Source of the DNA: Acinetobacter nosocomialis
Lineage (GTDB): Bacteria > Pseudomonadota > Gammaproteobacteria > Pseudomonadales > Moraxellaceae
Reading direction: 5' to 3'
Assembly (NCBI GenBank): GCA_025736915.1
Contig: CP107049.1
Coordinates: forward strand, 2,542,001 to 2,606,000
DNA length: 64,000 bases
Each line of letters begins with the position of its first letter. Within the stretch, counting starts at the first letter, position 1. This document shows positions 28,298 through 37,252 of the stretch, one piece after another. Below the pieces are notes generated by a model. That model was not told the origin of the DNA. It searched no databases and worked only from the letters and a program-made list of their open reading frames with translations. Both the position numbers and the translations under genes were made by a program.

Positions 28298-29242
28298 ATG
28301 ATGTTAACTTCTAAGGCCTCGCTACGTTTAACGCTACTTGCTTCTGCACTATTTTTAGTGGCATGTCAGCCTAAAAGTGATCCTAAAGAGTCGAAAGATC
28401 AGCAAAAACCAGCAGTGGTTGAGCAAAAGCCTGTGGAGCTGACTTTAAAAGGGGAAACAGTGCAAAGTAAGGTGGTTTTACCTGACTGTAGTGGTAAAAC
28501 TTGCCCTGAATTTACTGTAGAGCGCTTGCAAAGTAACTATCCATTTATTGATAAGATTATTGACCAACAAGTTTTAAAAGCACTCGGCCAGATTCTTGAG
28601 ATTGCAGAGCCAGATGCAAAAGCAGCAAAAGCGGATAAAAAGACAGAGGCTTCCGCAGTTGCCGCTACAGATCAACCAGATAGTTTCGATGCTCAGGTTC
28701 AGCGCTATGCCAACTCATTTATTGGATTAGACAAGGAACTAAAAGAGTTAAGTAGTAATCATCAGATTAATCTTTTAGTGAAGCCTAAAATCATACAGTC
28801 GCAAGGTAAAGTCGTAACTGTTGTGGTTAACAGTAGTAGCTATTTGGGTGGGGCACATGGTTCGGCTGCACAGCACTATTACAATTTTGATTTAAAAGAG
28901 GAAAAGCAGGTCAAACTTGAAAACTTGCTGCGTCCAGAGAAAAAAGCGGCTTTAGAAAAGTTAGCACATGAAGCGTTTAAAGCTTGGGTGACAGATTCAA
29001 AACTTGCCAATAGTGTGAGTGAATATGAGCAAGCTTGGCCGTTCAAACTCACCGAAAACTTCTTGCTAGGTGATCAGGGCTTAATTCTTCAATATGGCGA
29101 ATATGAAATTGGTCCTTATGTTGTGGGGTTGCCTCGTTTAGTTATTCCGTATGATCAATTACAAGATGTGTTGAAAGAAGAATATTTACCGCAGCCTAAA
29201 GCTAAACCTGCTTCGGCACCAGCTGCAAAAAGTGCTAGCTAA
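28298..29242 (+). CDS. RsiV-like (DUF3298) lipoprotein
   Basis: 314 residues. Signal peptide with lipobox (FLVACQ, Cys at about 23), a charged linker, and a DUF3298 domain recognised by YLGGAHGSAAQHYYNFDL (about 185-202) and the C-terminal GPYVVGLPRLVIPYDQL. DUF3298 occurs in RsiV, an anti-sigma factor that binds lysozyme in Bacillus, and in many Gram-negative lipoproteins of unknown role. The tail is rich in Ala, Lys and Pro. The stop overlaps the tatD start by one base, indicating coupled translation. Confidence 0.78.
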   Translation: MMLTSKASLRLTLLASALFLVACQPKSDPKESKDQQKPAVVEQKPVELTLKGETVQSKVVLPDCSGKTCPEFTVERLQSNYPFIDKIIDQQVLKALGQILEIAEPDAKAAKADKKTEASAVAATDQPDSFDAQVQRYANSFIGLDKELKELSSNHQINLLVKPKIIQSQGKVVTVVVNSSSYLGGAHGSAAQHYYNFDLKEEKQVKLENLLRPEKKAALEKLAHEAFKAWVTDSKLANSVSEYEQAWPFKLTENFLLGDQGLILQYGEYEIGPYVVGLPRLVIPYDQLQDVLKEEYLPQPKAKPASAPAAKSAS

Positions 29243-30054
29243 TGCATTTGTTTGATACCCATACCCATTTTGATGTTGCCGATTTTGATGAAGATCGGCA
29301 ACAGTTAGCACTCGAGGCTAAAAAAGTGGGTGTAGATGCTTTGGTGTTAATAGGCTTTTTACAGTCACGTTTTGATGAGTTGGTACACACCCATCATCAG
29401 CTCAAGCAGTGGGATAATGTACCCACTTCTTATTTAGCGCCGGGGTTGCATCCGTTTTATATTGAACAACACAGGCCAGAGCATCTTTCTCATCTTGAAC
29501 AAATTTTACAGCAAGAAGACTGCGTGGCAGTCGGTGAAATTGGCTTAGATACTTTTCTGAAAGAGCATAAGCAGCCCGATGTATATGCCAAGCAAAAACA
29601 ATATTTTGCTGACCAGTTAGAACTAGCAACCCAATACCAAAAACCAGTGCTGCTTCATATCCGAAAAGCACATGGCGATGTGCTTGCATTATTAAAAGCG
29701 CATAAGTTTAAACTTGGCGGCATTGCTCATGCCTTTAGTGGTGGAGTAGAAGAGGCGAAAGGGTTAATTAAACTCGGTTTTAAAATTGGTGTAACGGGGC
29801 AAATTACCAACCCAAATGCGAAAAAGCTTCATACGGTTGTGCAGGCTATAGGGGCGGAGCATTTAGTGATTGAAACGGACTGCCCAGATATGACACCGCT
29901 TTGCTGTCAAACCTCTGCTGAGCAGCGTACTCGCAATACTCCTGTAAACTTACCGTTTGTACTCAAAAGTTTGGCCGAAAATTTAAATATGGCTGAGTCA
30001 GATTTAGCCGAAAAACTATGGAAAAACTCTCTATCTGCTTTGAAATTATCATAA
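29242..30054 (+). CDS. TatD-family metal-dependent hydrolase/DNase
   Basis: 270 residues with the TatD ligands in order: THTHFD (about 6-11), VGEIGLD (about 95-101), LHIRKAH, AHAFSG, and ETDCPD. TatD proteins are metal-dependent TIM-barrel nucleases (3'-5' exonuclease on ssDNA/RNA, linked to oxidative damage repair). It could be TatD or a YjjV/YcfH paralogue; sequence alone does not decide. Translation appears coupled to the upstream lipoprotein gene. Confidence 0.85.
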   Translation: MHLFDTHTHFDVADFDEDRQQLALEAKKVGVDALVLIGFLQSRFDELVHTHHQLKQWDNVPTSYLAPGLHPFYIEQHRPEHLSHLEQILQQEDCVAVGEIGLDTFLKEHKQPDVYAKQKQYFADQLELATQYQKPVLLHIRKAHGDVLALLKAHKFKLGGIAHAFSGGVEEAKGLIKLGFKIGVTGQITNPNAKKLHTVVQAIGAEHLVIETDCPDMTPLCCQTSAEQRTRNTPVNLPFVLKSLAENLNMAESDLAEKLWKNSLSALKLS

Positions 30055-30178
30055 TAAAAATCAAAGATTAGAAATATTAACTAAAACAAAACACAGCGAT
30101 TAGAAAAGAAGCTTAAAGTAAGAAAACAACATGTAAAAACGTGAAAAATAACATTGCCAGACATGGGAGGATAACCCA

Positions 30179-32935
30179 ATGGCTAAGTATAGCAATATCA
30201 ATAGTTTTAATGCTCTACAGACGCTAACAGTAGGTTCCAGCAATTATCAGATTTTTAGCTTAAGCCAAGCCGAGAAAAAGCTAGGTGACATTGCCAAACT
30301 GCCGAAATCATTAAAAGTACTGTTGGAAAACTTATTACGGTTTGAAGATCAGCATAGCGTTAAAACAGAACACATTCATGCTTTAGCAGAGTGGTTAAAA
30401 ACCCGTAGTTCAGATCAAGAAATTCAGTACCGACCTGCACGGGTTTTAATGCAGGATTTTACTGGTGTTCCGGCTGTGGTTGACTTGGCTGCCATGCGTG
30501 CAGCAATGGCACAAGCGGGTGGTGACCCTGAAAAAATTAATCCGTTATCGCCTGTAGACTTGATCATTGACCACTCTGTGATGGTTGACCATTTTGCCGA
30601 TGATCAGGCTTTTGAAGAAAACGTTCAAATTGAAATGCAACGTAATGGTGAGCGATATCAATTTTTGCGTTGGGGACAATCTGCATTTAATAACTTTAGT
30701 GTTGTGCCTCCCGGTACAGGTATTTGCCATCAGGTCAATTTAGAATATTTGGCTCAAGCAGTATGGCTCGGTGAAGATAATGGCCAAACTTTTGCTTTCC
30801 CCGACACCTTAGTCGGTACAGACTCCCATACCACCATGATTAATGGTTTAGGTGTATTGGGGTGGGGCGTTGGTGGTATTGAAGCAGAAGCTGCTATGTT
30901 AGGCCAACCTATTTCTATGCTCATTCCTGAAGTGATCGGTTTTAAACTCACAGGCAAATTACAAGAAGGGATTACTGCAACTGACTTGGTGCTTACCATT
31001 ACTCAAATGCTTCGCCAAAAAGGTGTAGTGGGTAAATTTGTAGAGTTCTATGGCGATGGTTTAGCCGATTTACCACTTGCTGACCGTGCGACCATTGCCA
31101 ATATGGCACCTGAATACGGTGCAACGTGCGGTTTCTTCCCAATTGATGAAGTGACTTTAGGTTATTTGAAGCTAACAGGCCGTCAAAATGACCGTATTGC
31201 ACTGGTTGAAGCATATAGCAAAGCACAAGGCTTATGGCGAAATGCAGGTGATGAACCTGTTTTCACAGATACGTTAAGTTTAGATATGAGTACGGTTCAG
31301 GCAAGTTTGGCAGGTCCAAAACGTCCTCAAGACCGTGTGCTTTTATCAGAAGTACCAAAAACCTTTAATGCACTCATGGAATTAACGCTTAAACCAGCTA
31401 AAGAAGCTAAAGAGCGTTTAGAAAATGAAGGTGGCGGCGGTACGGCTGTACAAGCGACCAAATCCAATATTCAGCATGAAAACCCATCCTGTGTAATTGA
31501 CGGAGAAAAGTATCCTTTAAATCATGGCGATGTTGTTATTTCAGCGATTACTTCATGTACCAATACTTCTAACCCAAGTGTAATGTTGGCAGCAGGTTTA
31601 CTTGCTAAAAAAGCCATTGAAAAAGGCTTGCAGCGTAAACCGTGGGTGAAAAGTTCACTTGCACCCGGCTCTAAAGTCGTGACCGACTATTTATTGGCGG
31701 CTGGGCTTACGCCGTATTTAGATGAACTCGGGTATAACTTGGTTGGTTATGGTTGTACAACCTGTATTGGTAACTCAGGTCCTTTACCGGAACCTATTGA
31801 AGAGGCCATTCAGTGTCATGATCTAAACGTAGCGTCAGTACTCTCTGGTAACCGTAACTTTGAAGGGCGCGTACATCCATTGGTTAAAACCAACTGGCTT
31901 GCATCACCACCACTTGTGGTTGCTTATGGTTTAGTTGGGAATATTCGTACTGACTTAACGACTCAACCAATTGGGCAAGGTAAAGACGGGCAACCTGTTT
32001 ACTTAAAAGATATCTGGCCAAGTCAGGCAGAAATTGATGCCGTCTTACAAAAAGTAAATACCGACATGTTCCACAAAGAATATGCTGCGGTGTTTGATGG
32101 TGATGAAAGTTGGCAAGCGATTCAGATTCCAAAAAGTAAAACTTACGAATGGGCTGATGACTCGACTTATATCCGCCATCCACCGTTCTTTGAAGGGATT
32201 GGTGAGCCACCAAAACCAATTAAAAATATTGAACAGGCGCGTATTTTGGCAGTGCTTGGTGACTCGGTAACAACCGACCATATTTCACCGGCTGGTAATA
32301 TCAAAAAAGACAGTCCGGCAGGTCGATATTTACAAGAGCAAGGTGTTGAGCCAAAAGACTTCAACTCTTATGGTTCGCGACGTGGTAATCATGAAGTGAT
32401 GATGCGAGGTACCTTTGCCAATATTCGTATTAAAAACGAAATGCTCGGCGGTGAAGAAGGTGGTAATACCATCTATATTCCAAGTGGTGAGAAGCTTGCC
32501 ATTTATGACGCTGCAATGCGTTACCAACAAGAGCATACCCCGCTCATTATTATTGCTGGTAAAGAATACGGAACAGGTTCTTCACGTGACTGGGCTGCCA
32601 AAGGTACGAACTTGTTAGGTGTTAAAGCTGTCATTGCTGAAAGTTTTGAGCGTATTCATCGTTCAAACTTGGTGGGTATGGGCGTGTTGCCACTCCAGTT
32701 TGTTGATGGACAAACTAGACAGTCGCTCAACTTAACCGGTCATGAGGTTATCTCGATTCGTGGTTTATCGGATGGTATTCAGCCTCATGAAATTCTTGAA
32801 GTTGATGTGAAAGGGCCAAATGGGGTAGCCAGCCACTTTAATGTGTTATGCCGAATTGATACGTTAAATGAGGTTGAGTACTTTAAGGCTGGTGGTATTT
32901 TGCATTATGTACTTCGGAATTTGATTGCTGGTTAA
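30179..32935 (+). CDS. acnA: Aconitate hydratase A
   Basis: TCA-cycle enzyme interconverting citrate and isocitrate through a [4Fe-4S] cluster; AcnA/IRP-type enzymes can also bind mRNA when the cluster is lost. 918 residues. Cluster cysteines lie in SCTNTSNPS (about 458) and GYGCTTCIGNSG (about 524-527). The swivel domain has GKEYGTGSSRDWAAKG. The ATG follows GGGAGG at good spacing. Monocistronic, with a 124-base upstream region. Secure. Confidence 0.95.
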   Translation: MAKYSNINSFNALQTLTVGSSNYQIFSLSQAEKKLGDIAKLPKSLKVLLENLLRFEDQHSVKTEHIHALAEWLKTRSSDQEIQYRPARVLMQDFTGVPAVVDLAAMRAAMAQAGGDPEKINPLSPVDLIIDHSVMVDHFADDQAFEENVQIEMQRNGERYQFLRWGQSAFNNFSVVPPGTGICHQVNLEYLAQAVWLGEDNGQTFAFPDTLVGTDSHTTMINGLGVLGWGVGGIEAEAAMLGQPISMLIPEVIGFKLTGKLQEGITATDLVLTITQMLRQKGVVGKFVEFYGDGLADLPLADRATIANMAPEYGATCGFFPIDEVTLGYLKLTGRQNDRIALVEAYSKAQGLWRNAGDEPVFTDTLSLDMSTVQASLAGPKRPQDRVLLSEVPKTFNALMELTLKPAKEAKERLENEGGGGTAVQATKSNIQHENPSCVIDGEKYPLNHGDVVISAITSCTNTSNPSVMLAAGLLAKKAIEKGLQRKPWVKSSLAPGSKVVTDYLLAAGLTPYLDELGYNLVGYGCTTCIGNSGPLPEPIEEAIQCHDLNVASVLSGNRNFEGRVHPLVKTNWLASPPLVVAYGLVGNIRTDLTTQPIGQGKDGQPVYLKDIWPSQAEIDAVLQKVNTDMFHKEYAAVFDGDESWQAIQIPKSKTYEWADDSTYIRHPPFFEGIGEPPKPIKNIEQARILAVLGDSVTTDHISPAGNIKKDSPAGRYLQEQGVEPKDFNSYGSRRGNHEVMMRGTFANIRIKNEMLGGEEGGNTIYIPSGEKLAIYDAAMRYQQEHTPLIIIAGKEYGTGSSRDWAAKGTNLLGVKAVIAESFERIHRSNLVGMGVLPLQFVDGQTRQSLNLTGHEVISIRGLSDGIQPHEILEVDVKGPNGVASHFNVLCRIDTLNEVEYFKAGGILHYVLRNLIAG

Positions 32936-32950
32936 TGTTGTCTTGAGATT

Positions 32951-32982
32951 AATACCAATCAATATTTTTATTGGTTGGTATT
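32951..32982 (+). terminator. Long hairpin after acnA
   Basis: 14-bp stem AATACCAATCAATA/TATTGGTTGGTATT (one G-T pair) with loop TTTT, 15 bases past the stop. There is no T run, so it may stabilise the 3' end rather than terminate. Confidence 0.6.
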
Positions 32983-33041
32983 TGAAGAATTATCACGACG
33001 GGGTCTTCCCGTAAAAAATTCTAATAGCAGTAGCTCATAAC

Positions 33042-33246
33042 CCTACTTTTGTTTCGGCAAAAGTAGGCAAAACCTGAGACGCGGATAGCAAAGATTAATA
33101 ATCTTTGCCGTGTCGTAAAGCGAAAGCTGTGCTTGAGTGGAATTACGCACTTTGTTTGTCTTGCGTTCGGAGCAAACAGTGTTTGCTTGACCCTCACTCA
33201 GGCTGTGAATGGCTTTGGCACCAATCAGATAGCTGACTAGTGCCAA
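33042..33246. repeat. Four-hairpin intergenic element between acnA and tcdA
   Basis: CCTACTTTTG/CAAAAGTAGG (33042-33067). GACGCGG..GCAAAGATT/AATCTTTGC..CCGTGTC (33078-33114). GCTTGAGTG/CACTCAGGC (33131-33203) enclosing AGCAAAC/GTTTGCT (33171-33187). TTGGCAC/GTGCCAA (33215-33246). No credible coding frame. The density of perfect stems suggests a dispersed repeat or structured RNA; I believe the first hairpin recurs in Acinetobacter genomes, but cannot test that here. Confidence 0.7.
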
Positions 33247-33312
33247 GTAGCAATTTGGTTTTGAAAAGCAGTAAAATACTCCCCGTGTTTTATATCCCCT
33301 CAAAGAGTAGCA

Positions 33313-34074
33313 ATGACCGATCTCCAACAAGATGAATATGACCGCCGTTTTGCAGGTGTAGCCAAAATTTATGGTGATTCATCGTTCCAGCACTACGAAC
33401 AAAGTCATGTGATGGTGATTGGTATTGGTGGGGTTGGTAGTTGGGCAGTAGAAGCTTTAGCACGTACAGGTATTGGCGAGATCACACTAGTCGATATGGA
33501 TGTAGTTGCAGCATCAAATGTGAACCGTCAGCTACCTGCAATGACATCAACTCTGGGCTGTGAAAAAGTTGAAATTATGGCGGAACGTTGTCGCCAAATT
33601 AATCCGCGTATTAAAATTAATATTATTGATGACTTCTTAACACCTGAAAATGTCACAGAGCTTTTAAACCCTGTACCAGACATTGTTTTGGACTGCATCG
33701 ATGACGTTAAAGCAAAACTGGCTTTAATGCTCCATTGTCGTTTTAATAAAATTCCTTTAATTGTGTCGGGCGGAGCAGGTGGTAAGCTCGATCCACTTAA
33801 AATCCGCGTAGCTGATTTATCAAAAACAGAACAAGACCCAATGTTAGCGAAGCTACGTAGTCAACTTCGTGCTCGCGGCATCTGTAAAAAGCCAAAAGAG
33901 AAATTTGGCATTACCTGCATTTATTCTATCGACAACCCATTTTCAAGTGCAGATGTCTGCCCATCAGCTGGCTTGCGCTGTGGTGGTTATGGTTCAGCAG
34001 TAGTGGTGACATCCAGCTTTGCTATGATTGCCGTGGCTGAAGTTTTGAAAAAGCTTGATTTAAAGAAAGCCTAA
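33313..34074 (+). CDS. tcdA: tRNA threonylcarbamoyladenosine dehydratase
   Basis: An E1-like ATP-dependent enzyme that cyclises t6A37 to ct6A in tRNAs decoding ANN codons. 253 residues with GIGGVGSW (about 36-43) nucleotide loop, DMDVVAASNVNRQ, DCIDDVKAK, and the late cysteine-containing SSADVCPSAGLRCGGYGS motif characteristic of the TcdA/YgdL group. Monocistronic and followed by a terminator. Confidence 0.93.
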   Translation: MTDLQQDEYDRRFAGVAKIYGDSSFQHYEQSHVMVIGIGGVGSWAVEALARTGIGEITLVDMDVVAASNVNRQLPAMTSTLGCEKVEIMAERCRQINPRIKINIIDDFLTPENVTELLNPVPDIVLDCIDDVKAKLALMLHCRFNKIPLIVSGGAGGKLDPLKIRVADLSKTEQDPMLAKLRSQLRARGICKKPKEKFGITCIYSIDNPFSSADVCPSAGLRCGGYGSAVVVTSSFAMIAVAEVLKKLDLKKA

Positions 34075-34085
34075 TTTAAATATTG

Positions 34086-34125
34086 AAAAGGCATGTGCTT
34101 ATGTAAGTGCATGCCTTTTATTTTT
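34086..34125 (+). terminator. Rho-independent terminator after tcdA
   Basis: AAAAGGCATG/CATGCCTTTT extended inward, followed by ATTTTT. Confidence 0.8.
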
Positions 34126-34137
34126 GAGAGAAACTAT

Positions 34138-34260
34138 TTAATCATACAGCTCTATGTTGTCTTGCTGGGGCTGTGTGGGTAGCTGCTGATCATAAAATTT
34201 AAAGCACCATAAAATTAGAATAACGATGGTGCATATTGCGAAACCTTTTAAATACTTCAT
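34138..34260 (-). CDS. Candidate 40-residue single-span membrane protein
   Basis: ATG at 34260 to TAA at 34138. The product has a basic start (MKYLKG), one hydrophobic helix (about residues 6-21, FAICTIVILILWCF) and a polar, Gln/Pro/Asp-rich tail ending in ELYD, the layout of small inner-membrane proteins. No strong ribosome-binding site precedes it, which lowers confidence. It is divergent from the LysR gene across about 100 bases, so it could be that regulator's target, but this is only positional. Confidence 0.45.
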   Translation of the reverse strand: MKYLKGFAICTIVILILWCFKFYDQQLPTQPQQDNIELYD

Positions 34261-34363
34261 GAAGAATTCAATCAAGTGAATGGTCTTGATTAAAATTCTA
34301 GTCAAGGTTATTTATCTAATCTAATATAGAAAATAGACCAAATTATCTAATTTTGAGATGGTA

Positions 34364-35257
34364 ATGCTTACATTAAAACAATTCCAATATTTCATAAAAA
34401 TTGTTGAAGAAGGGAGTTTTACCGCTGCCTCAGAAAAGCTATTTATTGCTCAGTCTGCTTTAAGTCGACAAATAAAACTATTAGAAGAAGAAATTGATTT
34501 TCCGTTGTTTGACCGTACTGACAAAAGAGCAAAACTCACGGCAGCGGGAGAGGTCTTCTATAAGAAAATAAAAGATAACTTGCTTTACTTAGATGAAATT
34601 ATTGACCTGTCTAAAAGTGTGTCGGATGGGAAAAACCGTCAGATTAAAATTGCTCATTCAAGTAGCATTGTTATGGACCATAAAAAGGTTCAAATATTAA
34701 AAGAAGTTAGCTTAACCCGGCAGCTGAGTTTTGAGCTGAATACCTTGTCATCAGAACAACAGATCTTAGCGTTAATGAATGGTGAAATTGATATTGGTTT
34801 TATTCGGCCACCCGTTCGGCACACACTAGATGAGATGAATGTTGTTAAGCTATATGAAGAGCCATTAATGGTGGCTGTACATGTTGATCATGCCAAATTT
34901 GCTAAAGAAGAAAAGGTTTATTTAAAAGACTTAAAAGATGAGTGTTTTGTATCTACACCTCATGCTGAAAGAGGGGGCTTAAGTTATTTGGTCGCAAATC
35001 TGTGTTTAGCTGCAGGATTTACCCCACAAAAAGCCCCCATTCAGTCACGGAAGGTTTCACAGCTACAATTGGTTGCTGCAAATTTAGGAATCAGTATAGT
35101 TCCTGAAGAGTTTCAGCAAATTTTGCCTAATCAGGTAAAGCTTTTACCTTTGGCAGATCATTTGTCACTTTCAGAAGTTTTGTTGGTCTATAGAAAAGAT
35201 CATGATGAAATGATTCAGCGCTGTGCCGAGCAAATTCATCAAATGTTTTTATCTTAA
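34364..35257 (+). CDS. LysR-family transcriptional regulator (CatM/BenM-like)
   Basis: 297 residues from ATG 34364 (GAG seven bases upstream; an ATG at 34358 adds two). Winged helix-turn-helix at about 16-38 (SFTAASEKLFIAQSALSRQIK) and a periplasmic-binding-like effector domain (about 90-290). It resembles the CatM/BenM/CbbR type, which respond to small carboxylic acids. It is not next to a catabolic operon; its neighbours are the divergent 40-residue ORF and the convergent amidase gene. The effector is unknown. Confidence 0.86.
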   Translation: MLTLKQFQYFIKIVEEGSFTAASEKLFIAQSALSRQIKLLEEEIDFPLFDRTDKRAKLTAAGEVFYKKIKDNLLYLDEIIDLSKSVSDGKNRQIKIAHSSSIVMDHKKVQILKEVSLTRQLSFELNTLSSEQQILALMNGEIDIGFIRPPVRHTLDEMNVVKLYEEPLMVAVHVDHAKFAKEEKVYLKDLKDECFVSTPHAERGGLSYLVANLCLAAGFTPQKAPIQSRKVSQLQLVAANLGISIVPEEFQQILPNQVKLLPLADHLSLSEVLLVYRKDHDEMIQRCAEQIHQMFLS

Positions 35258-35265
35258 AAAGTTAA

Positions 35266-35775
35266 TTAACCTAATCTATAGTAAGTGTAGGTGACGTTGT
35301 CGTCTTTGTAGACGTCATAACTGCTTTGTTTGAAGTCTGATACCCATTCACTGCCTGTGTAGCCAGCAATATGTCCATAAACGTGATTGCGGGTTCTGTG
35401 AATGATGTAAATGTCGCCTTCTTGTGGCTCATCAAAAGCTGGGTTAATTTCTTTATAGCCAATCTTTTTCAGGGTGTCGCCCCAATCAGATGCTGCAATA
35501 GGATGGTTTTCAACATCGGCACCAGCAGATTCAAGCGCGAGGCGAATGCTACGTGCACAGCGGGCTTTGCTGCGTCTAGAGGTAACACTTTCTAATTTTG
35601 CCACGAATTTTTCTACATCTATGGCTGGAGGGGTGTTGCTTTCAGTGCGGTGATTATTGGGTTTCATGGTGAAGGGATAAGGAAGGCTTGGTGTGCTGTG
35701 TGATACAACAATCGCTGCCTGATTTGAATCCTGATACATATAATTATCAGCTACTTGTCCGTCATAAATAATCAT
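35266..35775 (-). CDS. CHAP/NlpC-like cysteine amidase (BPSL0067-like), possible secreted effector
   Basis: 169 residues. A papain-like triad can be proposed: Cys73 in KARCARSIRLALESAG, His135 in YGHIAGYTGSEWVSDF and Asp147. A GD(I/V) strand before the histidine (EGDIYIIHR) is typical of CHAP/NlpC peptidoglycan amidases and of type VI secretion Tae amidase effectors. There is no signal peptide. The N-terminal 50 residues are Ser/Thr/Pro-rich. No immunity gene, PAAR, VgrG or holin is adjacent. Family by pattern; role inferred. Confidence 0.65.
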   Translation of the reverse strand: MIIYDGQVADNYMYQDSNQAAIVVSHSTPSLPYPFTMKPNNHRTESNTPPAIDVEKFVAKLESVTSRRSKARCARSIRLALESAGADVENHPIAASDWGDTLKKIGYKEINPAFDEPQEGDIYIIHRTRNHVYGHIAGYTGSEWVSDFKQSSYDVYKDDNVTYTYYRLG

Positions 35776-36110
35776 CGTGAAATCTCTACCCGTACTACCT
35801 ATATCCGTATTTAGAAAATCACCACCTACCTGTGGCGTTCAGAGATACTAATTGCCCAAACTTAAAAGTTTTGTTTATGTTATGTAATAACGTATCTTTT
35901 TTCCAGTTTTTATTTCTGACTGAAAAAAATAGCCTAGTTGAAATAGCGACTAAAAGCAGTGAAATTTAATTGTTTGATATTATTCATTATAAATAATTAA
36001 TCAGAGCTTAAATTTGAATATTTTGAGCCGACATTTGCGAATATACTCAAAATCTAAGTCTCTGATTTAAAATGCCACATTTTCTTACAATTTAAGAAGG
36101 CTAAGCGGGC
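35776..36110. other. Intergenic region with nested inverted repeat
   Basis: AT-rich. Holds the 5' region of the amidase gene and, at 35999-36067, outer arms AATCAGAG/CTCTGATT and inner arms TTTTGAG/CTCAAAA. No coding frame is convincing. Confidence 0.6.
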
Positions 36111-37115
36111 TTAAACCTGATGCTCTTTTACATATTCTTCAGTACGAATAATGGCAGCTTGCATGTTTTGAATTGCATTCTCGACATCAGCTAAAGTTTT
36201 CGCATTTCCACCGCTCAATGTCTGACGCCATTTACGGGCACCCGGTAAATTTTGGAATAAACCTAAAATATGACGGGTAATGATAGAGAGTGGCGCACCT
36301 TCAGCCATGCGTTGTTCGATATAAGGCAGCATTTGTTCCATAATATCGAAACGGTCTGGTGCTTCTAGGCTCCAAAGTTGGCCAAGCTCAGCAAGTAAGT
36401 AAGGGTTGTGATAGGCTTCACGGCCAATCATCACGCCGTCAACGTGCTGTAAATGAGCTTGAGTTTCGGCAAAAGTTTTAATTCCACCATTAATTTCAAT
36501 GGTCAGGTGTGGGCGTTCTTGCTTTAAACGGTAAACATCTTCATAACGTAGTGGTGGCACTTCACGGTTTTCTTTCGGAGACAAACCTTTCAATATCGCA
36601 ATGCGTGCATGCACAACAAAATGAGTACAGCCTGTTGCCGCAACAGTGTCTACAAAGTGCAGCATTTCTTCGTAAGACTGCATGTCATCAATACCGATAC
36701 GGTGCTTTACCGTTACTGGAATATTCACCGCTTTTTGCATGCTATGAATACATTCAGCGACCAAATCTGGTTCTGCCATTAAACATGCACCGATTTTATT
36801 ATTCTGGACACGGTCACTTGGACAGCCTACATTGAGGTTAACTTCATCGTAACCCCAGTCTTCAGCCATTTTTGTGCAGGTCGCAAGCTCTTGCGGATTT
36901 GAGCCGCCAAGTTGCAAAACGATAGGGTGTTCTTGTGCGCTGTAGTCCAAGTGGCGTTTTGCATCACCAAATAAAATCGCGCCTGTCGTTACCATTTCGG
37001 TATACAGCACAACGTTTGGGTTAAACAAGCGTGCAAAGAATCGGTAATCCTTTGTAGTCCAGTCCATCATCGGTGCGACAGAAATACGAGGTTGTAACGA
37101 TTGAAGTGATTGCAT
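36111..37115 (-). CDS. dusA: tRNA-dihydrouridine(20/20a) synthase DusA
   Basis: An FMN- and NADPH-dependent reductase that makes dihydrouridine 20/20a in tRNA D-loops. 334 residues from ATG 37115; a TTG at 37130 would add five. SVAPMMDWT at about 12-20, catalytic C98 in NVGCPSDRVQ, FMN-binding INGGIKT. The LYTEMVTTGAI motif is DusA-specific. It has a good promoter just upstream and is monocistronic. Confidence 0.94.
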   Translation of the reverse strand: MQSLQSLQPRISVAPMMDWTTKDYRFFARLFNPNVVLYTEMVTTGAILFGDAKRHLDYSAQEHPIVLQLGGSNPQELATCTKMAEDWGYDEVNLNVGCPSDRVQNNKIGACLMAEPDLVAECIHSMQKAVNIPVTVKHRIGIDDMQSYEEMLHFVDTVAATGCTHFVVHARIAILKGLSPKENREVPPLRYEDVYRLKQERPHLTIEINGGIKTFAETQAHLQHVDGVMIGREAYHNPYLLAELGQLWSLEAPDRFDIMEQMLPYIEQRMAEGAPLSIITRHILGLFQNLPGARKWRQTLSGGNAKTLADVENAIQNMQAAIIRTEEYVKEHQV

Positions 37116-37157
37116 AACCAATAGACCCAAAAGTCGCTAAATTAAAGAAAGGGCAGC

Positions 37158-37186
37158 ATTATACGGGGTTTAGCCTTGAATCGACA
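37158..37186 (-). promoter_or_regulatory. dusA promoter
   Basis: Minus strand TGTCGA (37181-37186), a 17-base spacer and a consensus TATAAT (37158-37163), giving a leader of about 35 bases. Confidence 0.6.
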
Positions 37187-37252
37187 GAGGCTTTTAGCCG
37201 TATAATTTATAACCGCCCTTATAGTGAATGTAGAAAGATGATTTTTAACAAG

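Noticed and set aside
31884..32219. Minus-strand ORFs within acnA
   Set aside because: Overlap a highly conserved enzyme and have no recognisable features.
33043..33330. 95-residue minus-strand ORF
   Set aside because: It lies within the four-hairpin element and overlaps the tcdA start. It has no domain and no ribosome-binding site.
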